A model generated the notes under the pieces. The model ran no database searches. It had not been told where the DNA came from and saw only the letters and a program-made list of their open reading frames with translations. From NCBI GenBank assembly GCA_947499715.1, contig CANMPL010000001.1:496001-560000 (forward strand): a stretch of DNA of 64,000 bases, in the 5' to 3' direction. This stretch comes from an uncultured Paracoccaceae bacterium. Its GTDB lineage: Bacteria; Pseudomonadota; Alphaproteobacteria; Rhodobacterales; Rhodobacteraceae. Positions 37,692-46,261 of the stretch are shown here, piece by piece; within the stretch, counting starts at the first letter, position 1; each line of letters starts with the position of its first letter. The position numbers were made by a program, and so were the translations under genes.

Positions 37692-39763
37692 GCCTGACCC
37701 TCCTGCGTGATCAACTCGATTGTGCCGTCTGGCCACCCCCGCGCCATCCGGCTTGCGGGCACCACGATTGTGGTTTCATCCTCGGTCACAACGGCCGGGC
37801 CTGCGATCGTGGCCCCGGCCATGTCGCCGCGCAACACGACGCTGGCGTTCATGCGCTTGCCTAACGCGGGATCAAATAGATTGCGGCTGCTTCCAACCTT
37901 GGCTGTTCCCGCCATGCTAAAGTCATCCACCTGCGACACGATAACCTTTGGCGTTGCTGCATTCACGGCCCAAACCGTGATTTCAACGTCCAGCCCGGCC
38001 ACGGGCCGCCCGAACAGTGCCGTGTAATCCGCCTCAAACAGGCGCTGAAATGTGGCCGCGTCCGGTGCCTTGGCCTGCACTTCTGTCAGATCAATCGGGA
38101 TTTCCCAGCCCTGCCCGGTATAGCGCATATAGGCCTTGTATTCACGGCCAATGGGCGCGTCCGCGTCACATGACCGGACAAAACCCGTGGCCTCTTCGGC
38201 CAATTCTGCCAGCAAGGTTTTCACCCGGCCCGCATCAAAATCCGACAGCTTCATATAGACGCTGCGGTTGGCCTCAAAACTGAAAGGGGCGCGCAGGAAC
38301 CCGATCGCGGATCCGACGCCCGCGCCCTCTGGCACCAGCAGGCGTTTCACCCCCAGCTTTTCGCACAACCGGCCCGCATGCAGCGGGGCCGCCCCGCCAA
38401 AGGCGATCATCGTATAGTCCGCCAGATCTTCGCCGTTCTCGACCGCGTGGACCCGTGCGGCGTTCGCCATGTTTTCATCCACAACTTCGGCCAGGCCGAA
38501 GGCGGCAGTATCCGCGTCCATATCCAGCGCCTGCCCGATGACCTGCACTAACGCGGTCGCAGACGCCGCATCATCAAGCCTAATCGACCCCCCGGCAAAA
38601 TTGTCAGGGTCCAGTTTGCCTAAGACCAGATCCGCATCCGTCACCGCAGGATTTGCGCCGCCGCGTCCGTAACAGGCGGGTCCCGGCTCTGATCCGGCGC
38701 TTTCAGGTCCGACCCGAATTTGCCGCATCGCATCCACATGGGCGAGCGATCCGCCGCCTGCGCCAATCTCGACCATATCAATCACCGGGATCGAGATCGG
38801 CATACCGGATCCCTTTTTGAACCGATACGTTCGGGCCACCTCGAACACCCTTGCGGTCTTGGGCTGCTGGTCGCGGATCAGGCAGATCTTGGCTGTCGTC
38901 CCACCCATGTCGAACGACAGCACCTTGTTCAGCCCAAACCGTTGCGCCAGCGTCGCCGCGAAAACAGCCCCGCCCGCAGGCCCGCTTTCAACCAAGCGCA
39001 CCGGGAATTCCGCGGCGCTTTCCAGCGAAATGATTCCGCCGCCAGAGTGCATGAGGAAAATCGGACACCCGGCACCCACCTCTGCCATCCGCCCCTTGAG
39101 CCGGCCCAGATAGGACTTCATCAGCGGCTTGATATAGGCGTTGGCGCAAACCGTGTTGAACCGCTCACACTCGCGCATCTGGGGGGATACTTCTGACGAC
39201 AACGACACCATCGCACCAGGCAGCATCTCGGCCAGCACATCGCGGACCATCTGTTCATGTGTGTCGTTCAGGTAGGAATGGATCAGCCCCACCGCGACGC
39301 TCTCATAGCCCGCTTTGGCGATCTGTGCGACGACCGCCGCGACGCCTGCGCGGTCCATCGGCACCAGCTCTTGCCCCTTGGCATCGATCCGCCCGGCCAC
39401 CGTGAACCGCGACTGACGCGGCAGCAACGGCTCTGGCAATGTCAGGTTCAGATCATATTGCTCAAACCGGCTTTCGGTGCGCATTTCGATCACATCCCGA
39501 AACCCTTCGGTGGTGATCAGCGCGGTTTTCGCGCCGCGCCGTTCAATCAGCGCATTGGTCGCAAGCGTCGTGCCGTGGATGATCTGGCTGATTTGTCCCG
39601 CGTCAATCCCGGCCTTGGCGCACACCTGCTGCAACCCATCAATGATCGCATCCTCAGGCGCGGCATAGGTGGTCAACACCTTGGTTGAGGTCAGCCCTTC
39701 GGGCCCCTCCAACACCACATCAGTGAACGTGCCGCCGATATCAACGCCCAAACGATAGCTCAT
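37688..39763 (-). CDS. Hydantoinase A/oxoprolinase family ATPase subunit
   Basis: The 691-residue protein (MSYRLGVDIGGTFTDVVLEG) carries the ASKHA-type phosphate loop DIGGTFTD, the family signature HGTTLATNALIERRGAKTAL, the second nucleotide segment VLSFDMGGTTAK and GAGGGSLAHVD. It supplies ATP-driven activation for the HyuB subunit. It heads the operon hyuA-hyuB-SDR-FAD-aldolase-epimerase. An upstream ATG nine codons earlier is possible but less likely. Confidence 0.93.
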   Translation of the reverse strand: MSYRLGVDIGGTFTDVVLEGPEGLTSTKVLTTYAAPEDAIIDGLQQVCAKAGIDAGQISQIIHGTTLATNALIERRGAKTALITTEGFRDVIEMRTESRFEQYDLNLTLPEPLLPRQSRFTVAGRIDAKGQELVPMDRAGVAAVVAQIAKAGYESVAVGLIHSYLNDTHEQMVRDVLAEMLPGAMVSLSSEVSPQMRECERFNTVCANAYIKPLMKSYLGRLKGRMAEVGAGCPIFLMHSGGGIISLESAAEFPVRLVESGPAGGAVFAATLAQRFGLNKVLSFDMGGTTAKICLIRDQQPKTARVFEVARTYRFKKGSGMPISIPVIDMVEIGAGGGSLAHVDAMRQIRVGPESAGSEPGPACYGRGGANPAVTDADLVLGKLDPDNFAGGSIRLDDAASATALVQVIGQALDMDADTAAFGLAEVVDENMANAARVHAVENGEDLADYTMIAFGGAAPLHAGRLCEKLGVKRLLVPEGAGVGSAIGFLRAPFSFEANRSVYMKLSDFDAGRVKTLLAELAEEATGFVRSCDADAPIGREYKAYMRYTGQGWEIPIDLTEVQAKAPDAATFQRLFEADYTALFGRPVAGLDVEITVWAVNAATPKVIVSQVDDFSMAGTAKVGSSRNLFDPALGKRMNASVVLRGDMAGATIAGPAVVTEDETTIVVPASRMARGWPDGTIELITQEGQA

Positions 39764-39838
39764 GCCGTGCTCCTTTGCTTGAGGGCACATTATGCTGCAC
39801 GATACATCACGTCGAATTATTTGATTGGATGATGAGGA

Positions 39839-40696
39839 TCAGGAAAAATGATCGGCAATCTCGACGGCCAAATCCGCCGCCTGCGCGACTGCGGCCTGCG
39901 TGCGTTCTGCATCGTATCGCGCGAAAAACCGCAACGGCTCTGGCACCCAAGCATAGGGCACCTGTACCAATGTGCCCGCGTCCAACGCCGCCCGCGCCAT
40001 CGCTTTTGGCACAACCGTCACGCCACGCCCGTCCATAGCCATCTGCAACCCCGTGGCCAGATTGCTGGATGGCACCAGCCGCACAGCCGACCCGCCAAGG
40101 GCCGCGAAATGGGCAGCGACCTGTTGATAAAGGATCGTGTCGCGCCCGTGGGTCAGGATCGGCTGAGTCACCACGTCGTCCACCCCGGGTGCCGCAACCC
40201 AAACCATCGGAAATGCACCCAGCGACACCTCGCCCGACATTGCCCGTTGAAACGGCGCATTCTGCAAGGCCAGATCAATCGCGCGCTCCGCCAGCCGCTT
40301 TTCCAGCGTGGCCGAGAAATCGACCGTCAGTTCAACGTCCAGCTTTGGGAAAACCTCTGCCAAGCGCGCCAGAAACGCCCGCAACCAGGTCTCTGCCACC
40401 ATCTCGGTCACGCCTAGCCGCAGCACCCCGTCGTATAACCCCGCCTCGCCGCTTTCCACCACCAGCGCATCCATCGCCGCCAGCACCGCCCTCGCACGCT
40501 TCAGCATGCGCCCGCCCAAGGGCGTCACCTGCATCGTGTCGCGGTCAATCAGGCGGCCGCCCAACATCCCCTCAAGCTTTGCAATCCGGCCAGAGATATT
40601 GGGCTGCGTCGTCGCCAATCGCTCTGCCGCCTTGTTGAAGCTGCGCAGATCCGCAACCCAGATCAGCGCTTCCAATTGCTTGAGCGTGATGTTCAC
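39839..40696 (-). CDS. LysR-family transcriptional regulator
   Basis: The 285-residue protein has the N-terminal winged helix-turn-helix (ITLKQLEALIWVADLRSFNK followed by AAERLATTQPNISGRIAKLE). The effector domain is of periplasmic-binding-protein type, with LRLGVTEMVAETWLRAFL. It is read in the same direction as hyuA and 75 bases upstream of it. Its ATG overlaps the pncA stop. It probably controls the hyuA operon, its own gene, or pncA; which one is not visible. Confidence 0.9.
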   Translation of the reverse strand: MNITLKQLEALIWVADLRSFNKAAERLATTQPNISGRIAKLEGMLGGRLIDRDTMQVTPLGGRMLKRARAVLAAMDALVVESGEAGLYDGVLRLGVTEMVAETWLRAFLARLAEVFPKLDVELTVDFSATLEKRLAERAIDLALQNAPFQRAMSGEVSLGAFPMVWVAAPGVDDVVTQPILTHGRDTILYQQVAAHFAALGGSAVRLVPSSNLATGLQMAMDGRGVTVVPKAMARAALDAGTLVQVPYAWVPEPLRFFARYDAERTQAAVAQAADLAVEIADHFS

Positions 40697-41286
40697 GCGA
40701 CAGCCACGCCCGCGTCCGCCATCCCCTTCAGCGCGGCCTCCAAAGAGCCGTCGAAATCAATCGCCCGCGTCAAATCACGGCGCACGGTGACATCAAACCC
40801 CAGCTTGGCCGCATCCACCGCCGAATAGTTCACGCAGAAATCCAGGGCGAGGCCGACCATTACCAAGCGATCTATGCCCCGCGTGCGCAGATAACCCTCC
40901 AACCCCGTGGGCGTGGTGTGATCGTTCTCAAAGAACGCCGAATAGCTGTCGATGGCCGGGTTAAACCCCTTGCGAATGATCAGATCCCCGTCCACCCGCA
41001 GGTCGTTGTGAAACGCGGCACCATGCGACCCCTGAATGCAATGATCCGGCCACAAGACCTGTGGCCCATAGGGCATGTCGACGACACTCATCGGCGCGGC
41101 CCCCGCGTGCGAAGACGCAAACGAAGAATGCCCTGCGGGGTGCCAGTCCTGTGTCAGGATCACGCTGTCGAAATCGCCCATCAGCGCGTTGATCCCGGCC
41201 ACGATCTCATCCCCGCCCGCCACGGCGAGCGCGCCGCCGGGGCAAAAGTCATTCTGGACATCAATTACGATCAGGGCGTCAGACAT
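40693..41286 (-). CDS. pncA: Nicotinamidase PncA
   Basis: PncA converts nicotinamide to nicotinate for NAD salvage. The start at 41286 (MSDALIVIDVQNDF) is 7 bases from GGAG; the ATG two codons earlier is one base away. The 198-residue protein carries the catalytic Asp (about residue 9, in VIDVQNDFCPGG), a Lys in IIRKGFNP and Cys152 in LALDFCVNYSA. Metal ligands are in TQDWHPAGHSSF. Its stop overlaps the LysR start. The next enzyme, pncB, is encoded at 48.95 kb. Confidence 0.94.
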   Translation of the reverse strand: MSDALIVIDVQNDFCPGGALAVAGGDEIVAGINALMGDFDSVILTQDWHPAGHSSFASSHAGAAPMSVVDMPYGPQVLWPDHCIQGSHGAAFHNDLRVDGDLIIRKGFNPAIDSYSAFFENDHTTPTGLEGYLRTRGIDRLVMVGLALDFCVNYSAVDAAKLGFDVTVRRDLTRAIDFDGSLEAALKGMADAGVAVA

Positions 41287-41311
41287 TGGCATTCTCCTTT
41301 TGATCTCAGGG

Positions 41312-41842
41312 TTAGGCGCTGGGCCTCTCACCGTCAACGCTCGCCATGTAATCCACCACCGCCTTGCGACTTTGCAGGTGGTGCACCTTCAAATGCGGAT
41401 GCCGCGCCACCATCTGCGCAATCTTGTTTCGCTGGCTGATCCGCGTCTGAAAGATCCACACGAAGAACTCCCAGGTATGCGAGCCCACGGTCTCTACGCA
41501 GCCCTCTGCCATATCGGGTCTGCGCGTCCCATAGGATTGCCATAGCCGTTTCACCACGCGCCAAAACCGCAGCGCCACCGGCAGATCCAGCCAGATCAGC
41601 GTATCCGCCCGTGCCGCGCGGCTGTCATAGGTGGACGACATACCGCCCTCAAACACCCAAGCATCCTGCGCCTCAACCGCATGGGCCATCGCGTGTTTCT
41701 GTTCCATTGGGCGCGGCTCCCAATTGGGCAGATGATGGATATGGTCCATGTGATGCACCGGCAGCCCGGTTTGCGCGCGCAGCCAGCGCGCCAACGTGCT
41801 CTTGCCCGATCCCGGCCCGCCCACGATCATTACCCGTTGCAT
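41312..41842 (-). CDS. Adenylate-kinase-like P-loop NTPase
   Basis: The 176-residue protein has a Walker A loop GGPGSGKSTLARWL at residues 8-21, then LPVHHMDHIHHLPNWEP with a conserved acidic position. The LIWLDLPVALRFWRVVKRLW stretch resembles topology-modulation or FlaR-type small kinases. This family is poorly characterised, so substrate is unknown. It is divergent from the Hsp70-like gene with a 69-base gap. Confidence 0.85.
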   Translation of the reverse strand: MQRVMIVGGPGSGKSTLARWLRAQTGLPVHHMDHIHHLPNWEPRPMEQKHAMAHAVEAQDAWVFEGGMSSTYDSRAARADTLIWLDLPVALRFWRVVKRLWQSYGTRRPDMAEGCVETVGSHTWEFFVWIFQTRISQRNKIAQMVARHPHLKVHHLQSRKAVVDYMASVDGERPSA

Positions 41843-41911
41843 CTGATCCCCCGCTTGTCAGACCGCCCGCGATACCGTATTGCCGCGCCTCCCGCAAAGA
41901 GGAATCGCACC

Positions 41912-43138
41912 ATGGCCCGGCTTGGCATCGACTTTGGCACCTCAAACACCGCCGCTGGCGTCATGGCGGGCGACCGGCCCTTTCTGATCCCGGTCGAGGA
42001 TGGTGAGACAACCCTCCCCACGTCCGTGTTTTTTGACCCTGACCGCAAAGTCACCCTTTTCGGGAACGCAGCCAACCGCGCCCTGATTGATGGGCGCGAA
42101 GGGCGGTTCATGCGTGCGCTGAAATCCGTCCTTGGCACCTCGCTGATGCACGAACGCCGCGTCGTCGCGCACGAGAAGCTGACCCTGATCGAAGTCGTCG
42201 CCCGCTTCCTGTCAATGCTGCGCGAACGCGCTGAAGCAACGACCGGCCAAACCTACGACACCGCGCTCTCAGGCCGCCCGGTGCAGTTTCACTCCACCGA
42301 CGCCGCCCGCAATGCACAGGCAGAGGATGACCTGCGCGCCGCCTACATCACCGCCGGGTTCAAAGACGTGGACTTCATGTATGAACCAGAGGCCGCGGCG
42401 TTGACCGCCGGCCCCCTCGACGCGGGCACCTACGGCCTGATCGTCGATATCGGCGGCGGCACCTCGGACTTTTCCGTCTTCGCCCAAGACCCCGCCACCC
42501 GCATCATCGCCAGCCACGGCGTGCGCATCGGCGGCACCGACTTTGACCGCACGCTGAGCCTTGGCCACGTCATGCCGCTCTTGGGGCGCGGGGCAGAGAT
42601 CCGCAATGAAATGGGCCCCGGCACCCACACCGGGCCCAACGCGATCTACAATGACCTCGCCACATGGGAAAAGATCGCTTTTCTTTACTCGCCCGAGAAC
42701 CTGCGCCTTGCCCGCCGCTACGCCAAACTGGGCGTCGATCCCGCGCTCTTTGCCCGCCTCGCCACGGTAATTGAAGAGGAAACCGGCCACGACCTCGCCT
42801 TCGCCACCGAACGCGCCAAGATCGCCGCCAATGCCGAACCGCAGGCCCAGATCGACCTGCGCATCATCGAACGCGGGCTGTCGGCCCCTCTGACGGCGCA
42901 AGCGATGTCCGACGCCTTGTCCGACTACGCCCGCCAAATCGGCGAGGCCGCGACCGAGACTCTGACCCGCGCCCAAATTGCACCCGACCAGATCAACCAG
43001 ATCGTCTTTGTCGGCGGCTCCAGCCTGATGGGCGTCGTGTCATCCGCACTCACAACCCTGCTGCCCGCCGCCAAACCCCAACAAGCCGCCGCCTTCACCG
43101 CCGTCGCGGATGGTCTGGCGATGGCGTCAGGAAAGTAA
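41912..43138 (+). CDS. Short Hsp70-family ATPase (YegD-like)
   Basis: The 408-residue protein (MARLGIDFGTSNTAAGVMAG) has the phosphate-1 loop DFGTSN, the connect-1 segment YEPEAAALTAG, phosphate-2 LIVDIGGGTSDFSVF and the adenosine motif IVFVGGSSLMGVV. It is an actin-fold ATPase of the Hsp70 type but ends after the nucleotide domain, with no substrate-binding domain or EEVD-like tail. YegD of E. coli is similar in form. The start at 41912 follows GAGGAA; the longer frame has no homology. Confidence 0.88.
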   Translation: MARLGIDFGTSNTAAGVMAGDRPFLIPVEDGETTLPTSVFFDPDRKVTLFGNAANRALIDGREGRFMRALKSVLGTSLMHERRVVAHEKLTLIEVVARFLSMLRERAEATTGQTYDTALSGRPVQFHSTDAARNAQAEDDLRAAYITAGFKDVDFMYEPEAAALTAGPLDAGTYGLIVDIGGGTSDFSVFAQDPATRIIASHGVRIGGTDFDRTLSLGHVMPLLGRGAEIRNEMGPGTHTGPNAIYNDLATWEKIAFLYSPENLRLARRYAKLGVDPALFARLATVIEEETGHDLAFATERAKIAANAEPQAQIDLRIIERGLSAPLTAQAMSDALSDYARQIGEAATETLTRAQIAPDQINQIVFVGGSSLMGVVSSALTTLLPAAKPQQAAAFTAVADGLAMASGK

Positions 43139-43228
43139 TCGCGGCGTTGTGGACTTAGCTCCCATTGACAAACCTTGATTTGGCCTGAAGTTTGATCCCC
43201 AAAATCAGGGCGGCTAGGATAACTCAAA

Positions 43229-43678
43229 GTGGACGAGGAAACTTACTCCAAAACACTTCTGCAACTGTTTCGAAATCGCTCTACCGCAGCACAGGATCAA
43301 TTGCGTAAGGTTATCTCGGCACTACCTGATGGAGCTACTTCCATAAACGTAGGAGTTCATCCCAACCAAGAACCAGACGGAATGTTCAGCATCTTAATTC
43401 ACCTTGATGGGCCGGACTTACACAGCCTAAACAAAGAGATAGGCGACTACCGATACCTCTTTGATGTCAGATATCAAAACGGTGTGCTCACTCCCGAAGT
43501 GCCGATGTTTGATCCGTTCGACACCGCGTTTGAAGTGAATGATGTCATCGTGGATACGTCATTGATTTGGCTGAAGGAGTTGTTTTCGAGTTTCGCCGGC
43601 TGTCCTGATACCCCACCCGTAACAGTGTTCGGAGCGGATGGGTACGGCACTCTAACACCCACAATAATCATGGGTTAG
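43229..43678 (+). CDS. Hypothetical protein, AT-richer than neighbours
   Basis: The 149-residue product starts with GTG. I do not recognise it. It is acidic, with no signal or membrane segment, a helical N-terminus (YSKTLLQLFRNRSTAAQDQL) and a beta-rich later part. Codon use and base composition are visibly less GC-rich than in the flanking genes, which suggests acquisition. A TTGACA hexamer lies about 60 bases upstream (43165-43170), with a poor -10. Confidence 0.65.
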   Translation: MDEETYSKTLLQLFRNRSTAAQDQLRKVISALPDGATSINVGVHPNQEPDGMFSILIHLDGPDLHSLNKEIGDYRYLFDVRYQNGVLTPEVPMFDPFDTAFEVNDVIVDTSLIWLKELFSSFAGCPDTPPVTVFGADGYGTLTPTIIMG

Positions 43679-43797
43679 TATAGTTTGTAGGTCCGGGCTC
43701 TCAACCGACCTGCACGGCCCCAACCCCAAACCCACTTCCAGCCAAGCCACACAGCAACCATCTTGCACCCCAATTCGCACAGGCGTATCTGGCTGGC

Positions 43798-44703
43798 ATG
43801 TATACAATTGCCGCCCTTTACCACTTCACCCGCTTCGATGATCCCGCCGCTCTGCGGCAGGGTCTGATCGGCGCTTGTGATACGCATGGCATCTCTGGCA
43901 CGCTTTTGCTGGCGGGCGAGGGGATCAACGGCACCATTGCAGGCAGTCGCACCGGGATTGATGCGATCTTGGGTTACCTGCGCGCGTTGCCCGGTTGTGC
44001 CACGCTGGAACATAAAGAAAGCCAGTCCGACACGCCGCCCTTTCACCGCATGAAAGTGCGGCTGAAAAAGGAAATCGTGACCATGGGCCAGCCGCAGGTC
44101 AAACCGGCAGAAGGCACCGGCCACTACGTCGACCCCGCCGACTGGAATGAGCTGATAAAATCCCCCGACGTCGCCGTTATCGACACCCGCAACGACTATG
44201 AGGTCGGTATCGGCACGTTTGAGGGGGCCATCGACCCCGAAACCAAATCCTTTGGTGAATTCCCCGCATGGTGGGAGGCGAACAAAGACCGCTTCCACAA
44301 CAAAAAGATCGCCATGTTCTGCACGGGCGGCATCCGGTGCGAGAAATCCACCAACTTCCTCAAGGGGCAGGGGGTGGATGAGGTCTATCACCTCAAGGGC
44401 GGCATCCTGAAATACCTCGAAGAGGTGCCGCAGGAAGACAGCACATGGCAGGGCGAATGCTTTGTCTTTGACGCCCGCGTTTCCGTCGGCCACGGCCTTG
44501 ATGTCGGTCCGCATCTACTCTGCTACGCCTGCCGCCGTCCGATCCTGCCCGCCGACCGGGACCGCCCGGAATACGAACACGGCGTGGCCTGCCACCAATG
44601 CAGCGATGAAACCACCGACGCCGACAAAGACCGCTTTCGCGAACGCCAAAAGCAAATCGCGCTGGCGACAGAACGCGGCACCCGCCACATCGGTAGCCTT
44701 TGA
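43798..44703 (+). CDS. trhO: tRNA uridine(34) hydroxylase TrhO (rhodanese-like)
   Basis: TrhO (YceA/YbfQ) hydroxylates U34 of certain tRNAs to 5-hydroxyuridine. The 301-residue protein has an N-terminal acylphosphatase-like region (GTLLLAGEGINGTIAGSRTG) and a rhodanese domain with DTRNDYEVGIGTFEGAIDP. The catalytic loop is FCTGGIRCEKSTNFL. A Cys-rich C-terminal extension (LLCYACRRPI, GVACHQC) could bind metal and is common in the bacterial group. The ATG is at 43798. Confidence 0.94.
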   Translation: MYTIAALYHFTRFDDPAALRQGLIGACDTHGISGTLLLAGEGINGTIAGSRTGIDAILGYLRALPGCATLEHKESQSDTPPFHRMKVRLKKEIVTMGQPQVKPAEGTGHYVDPADWNELIKSPDVAVIDTRNDYEVGIGTFEGAIDPETKSFGEFPAWWEANKDRFHNKKIAMFCTGGIRCEKSTNFLKGQGVDEVYHLKGGILKYLEEVPQEDSTWQGECFVFDARVSVGHGLDVGPHLLCYACRRPILPADRDRPEYEHGVACHQCSDETTDADKDRFRERQKQIALATERGTRHIGSL

Positions 44704-45749
44704 TGCAAACGATCCCGCTCCGTGCGCTACTTGCGCTGTTGATCGGGGCGGTGGCGGGCGTTTTGGGTTTCAGCCTTGGGATGCCGCTGCCGTGGATGCT
44801 GGGGCCGATGCTGGGCGTCACCATCGCCGCACTGATGCACGCGCCCATCGCCGGACCTGACCGCTTGCGCCCGATTGTGATCCCGGTGATCGGCGTCATG
44901 CTCGGCTCTGCCATCACCGCTGATACCCTGCGCCATCTTGGCCAATGGTCGGGCACCATGCTGATCCTCCCCTTTGCGCTGGCGGCGGCGGCAACGGCGT
45001 CCTACCTCGTCTATCGCCGCCTCGGCAGCTACGATTCTGCCACCGCCTTCTATAGCTCGATGCCCGGTGGCCTGAATGAGATGTTGCTGATGGGGGCGGC
45101 CCATGGCGGCGACGAACGTCGCATCGCGCTGGCCCATGCCGCCCGCGTGCTGATGGTGATCTTCTTTGTGGCGCTGTTCTTTGGGGCTTTCCTAGGGGTG
45201 CGCAGCAATGGCCAATCGGTTGCCTGGATCGGCCTGACGGCGCTGTCGCTGGCAGACTACCTGATCCTTGCCGCCTGTGCTGTGCTGGGCGTGCAACTGG
45301 CCAAACGCGCCCGCCTGCCTGCCGCGCCGGTCTTTGGTCCGCTGATCCTTTCGGGGGCGGCGCATATCCTGGGCTGGGTCACTGTGCCGCCACCCACCTT
45401 GGTCGTCATCGCCGCGCAAATCGTCGTGGGCACGATCATCGGGTCCCGCTTCATCGGCGCCACACTGGCAGAGGTGGGCCGCGATCTGGCCCTAGGCGCC
45501 GTCGCGACACTGGTGATGCTGGTCATGGCCGTCGCCGCCGCCTTCGCGCTGACACTGCTGGTCGATGTGCCACTGGCCCAAGCCTTCCTCGCCTATGCCC
45601 CCGGTGGCCTGACAGAGATGTCACTGATGACGCTGGCCGTCGGCCAGGATGCCGCCTTCGTCTCGGTCACCCATATCGTGCGCATCACCCTGGTGATCGG
45701 CGTGGCACCGGCCCTTTACACACTGCTGAAACCCTACCTGTCTCGGTAA
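44703..45749 (+). CDS. AbrB-family membrane transporter (putative ammonia monooxygenase family)
   Basis: The 348-residue protein has about ten membrane helices in two repeated halves. Each half has the family pattern SMPGGLNEMLLMG and YAPGGLTEMSLMTLA near its end. The name AbrB/putative ammonia monooxygenase in databases is misleading; members are thought to be transporters of unknown substrate. The ATG shares a base with the trhO stop (TGATG), so they are coupled. Confidence 0.88.
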   Translation: MQTIPLRALLALLIGAVAGVLGFSLGMPLPWMLGPMLGVTIAALMHAPIAGPDRLRPIVIPVIGVMLGSAITADTLRHLGQWSGTMLILPFALAAAATASYLVYRRLGSYDSATAFYSSMPGGLNEMLLMGAAHGGDERRIALAHAARVLMVIFFVALFFGAFLGVRSNGQSVAWIGLTALSLADYLILAACAVLGVQLAKRARLPAAPVFGPLILSGAAHILGWVTVPPPTLVVIAAQIVVGTIIGSRFIGATLAEVGRDLALGAVATLVMLVMAVAAAFALTLLVDVPLAQAFLAYAPGGLTEMSLMTLAVGQDAAFVSVTHIVRITLVIGVAPALYTLLKPYLSR

Positions 45750-45808
45750 GACTTGCGTGGCCCCTGATCCCGACCTAGCCTGCATAAAACCCATGCCATA
45801 GGTCGCCC

Positions 45809-46261
45809 ATGTTCGAACGCATCTTGTCGCTTTTCACCCCCACACCCCATGTCACCGAACTGCCGCCCGAAGACGCCCGCCATGCGCTGGGCGCGCTTCT
45901 GGTCCGCACCGCCAAGGCCGACCACGCCTATCTTTTCGAAGAGGTCGAGGAAATCGACCACGTCCTCGCTGACCTCTACGATCTTAACCCGGTCGAGGCC
46001 GCAATGATGCGCGCGGCGTGTGAAAAGCTTGAACACGAAATGCCCACAACCGAAAACCTCGCGCAGATCCTGCACGACGCGATCTCTCAGTCAGAGCGCG
46101 AAGACGTCGTTGCCGCCCTCTGGCGCGTGGTCTTTGCCGATGGCATCGAAGAGGAAGAAGAAGACGCAATCCTGCATCAGGTCGAAGGCGCGCTTGGCGT
46201 CTCTGCCGAGATCAGCAAGCGCCTCCATGATGAGGCACAGGCCGCAGCCTTAGGCGGATGA
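45809..46261 (+). CDS. TerB-family protein
   Basis: The 150-residue acidic, all-helical protein matches TerB-like domains, with an acidic pattern KADHAYLFEEVEEIDHVLAD and VFADGIEEEEEDAILHQVEG that may bind divalent metal. TerB proteins occur in tellurite-resistance and stress clusters, but no other ter gene is seen. Its stop overlaps the desaturase start (ATGA). Confidence 0.85.
   Translation: MFERILSLFTPTPHVTELPPEDARHALGALLVRTAKADHAYLFEEVEEIDHVLADLYDLNPVEAAMMRAACEKLEHEMPTTENLAQILHDAISQSEREDVVAALWRVVFADGIEEEEEDAILHQVEGALGVSAEISKRLHDEAQAAALGG

Noticed and set aside
42269..42976. 235-codon Gly/Val-rich minus-strand frame inside the Hsp70-like gene
   Set aside because: It is antisense to clear Hsp70 motifs and has a composition typical of the reverse frame of a GC-rich gene.
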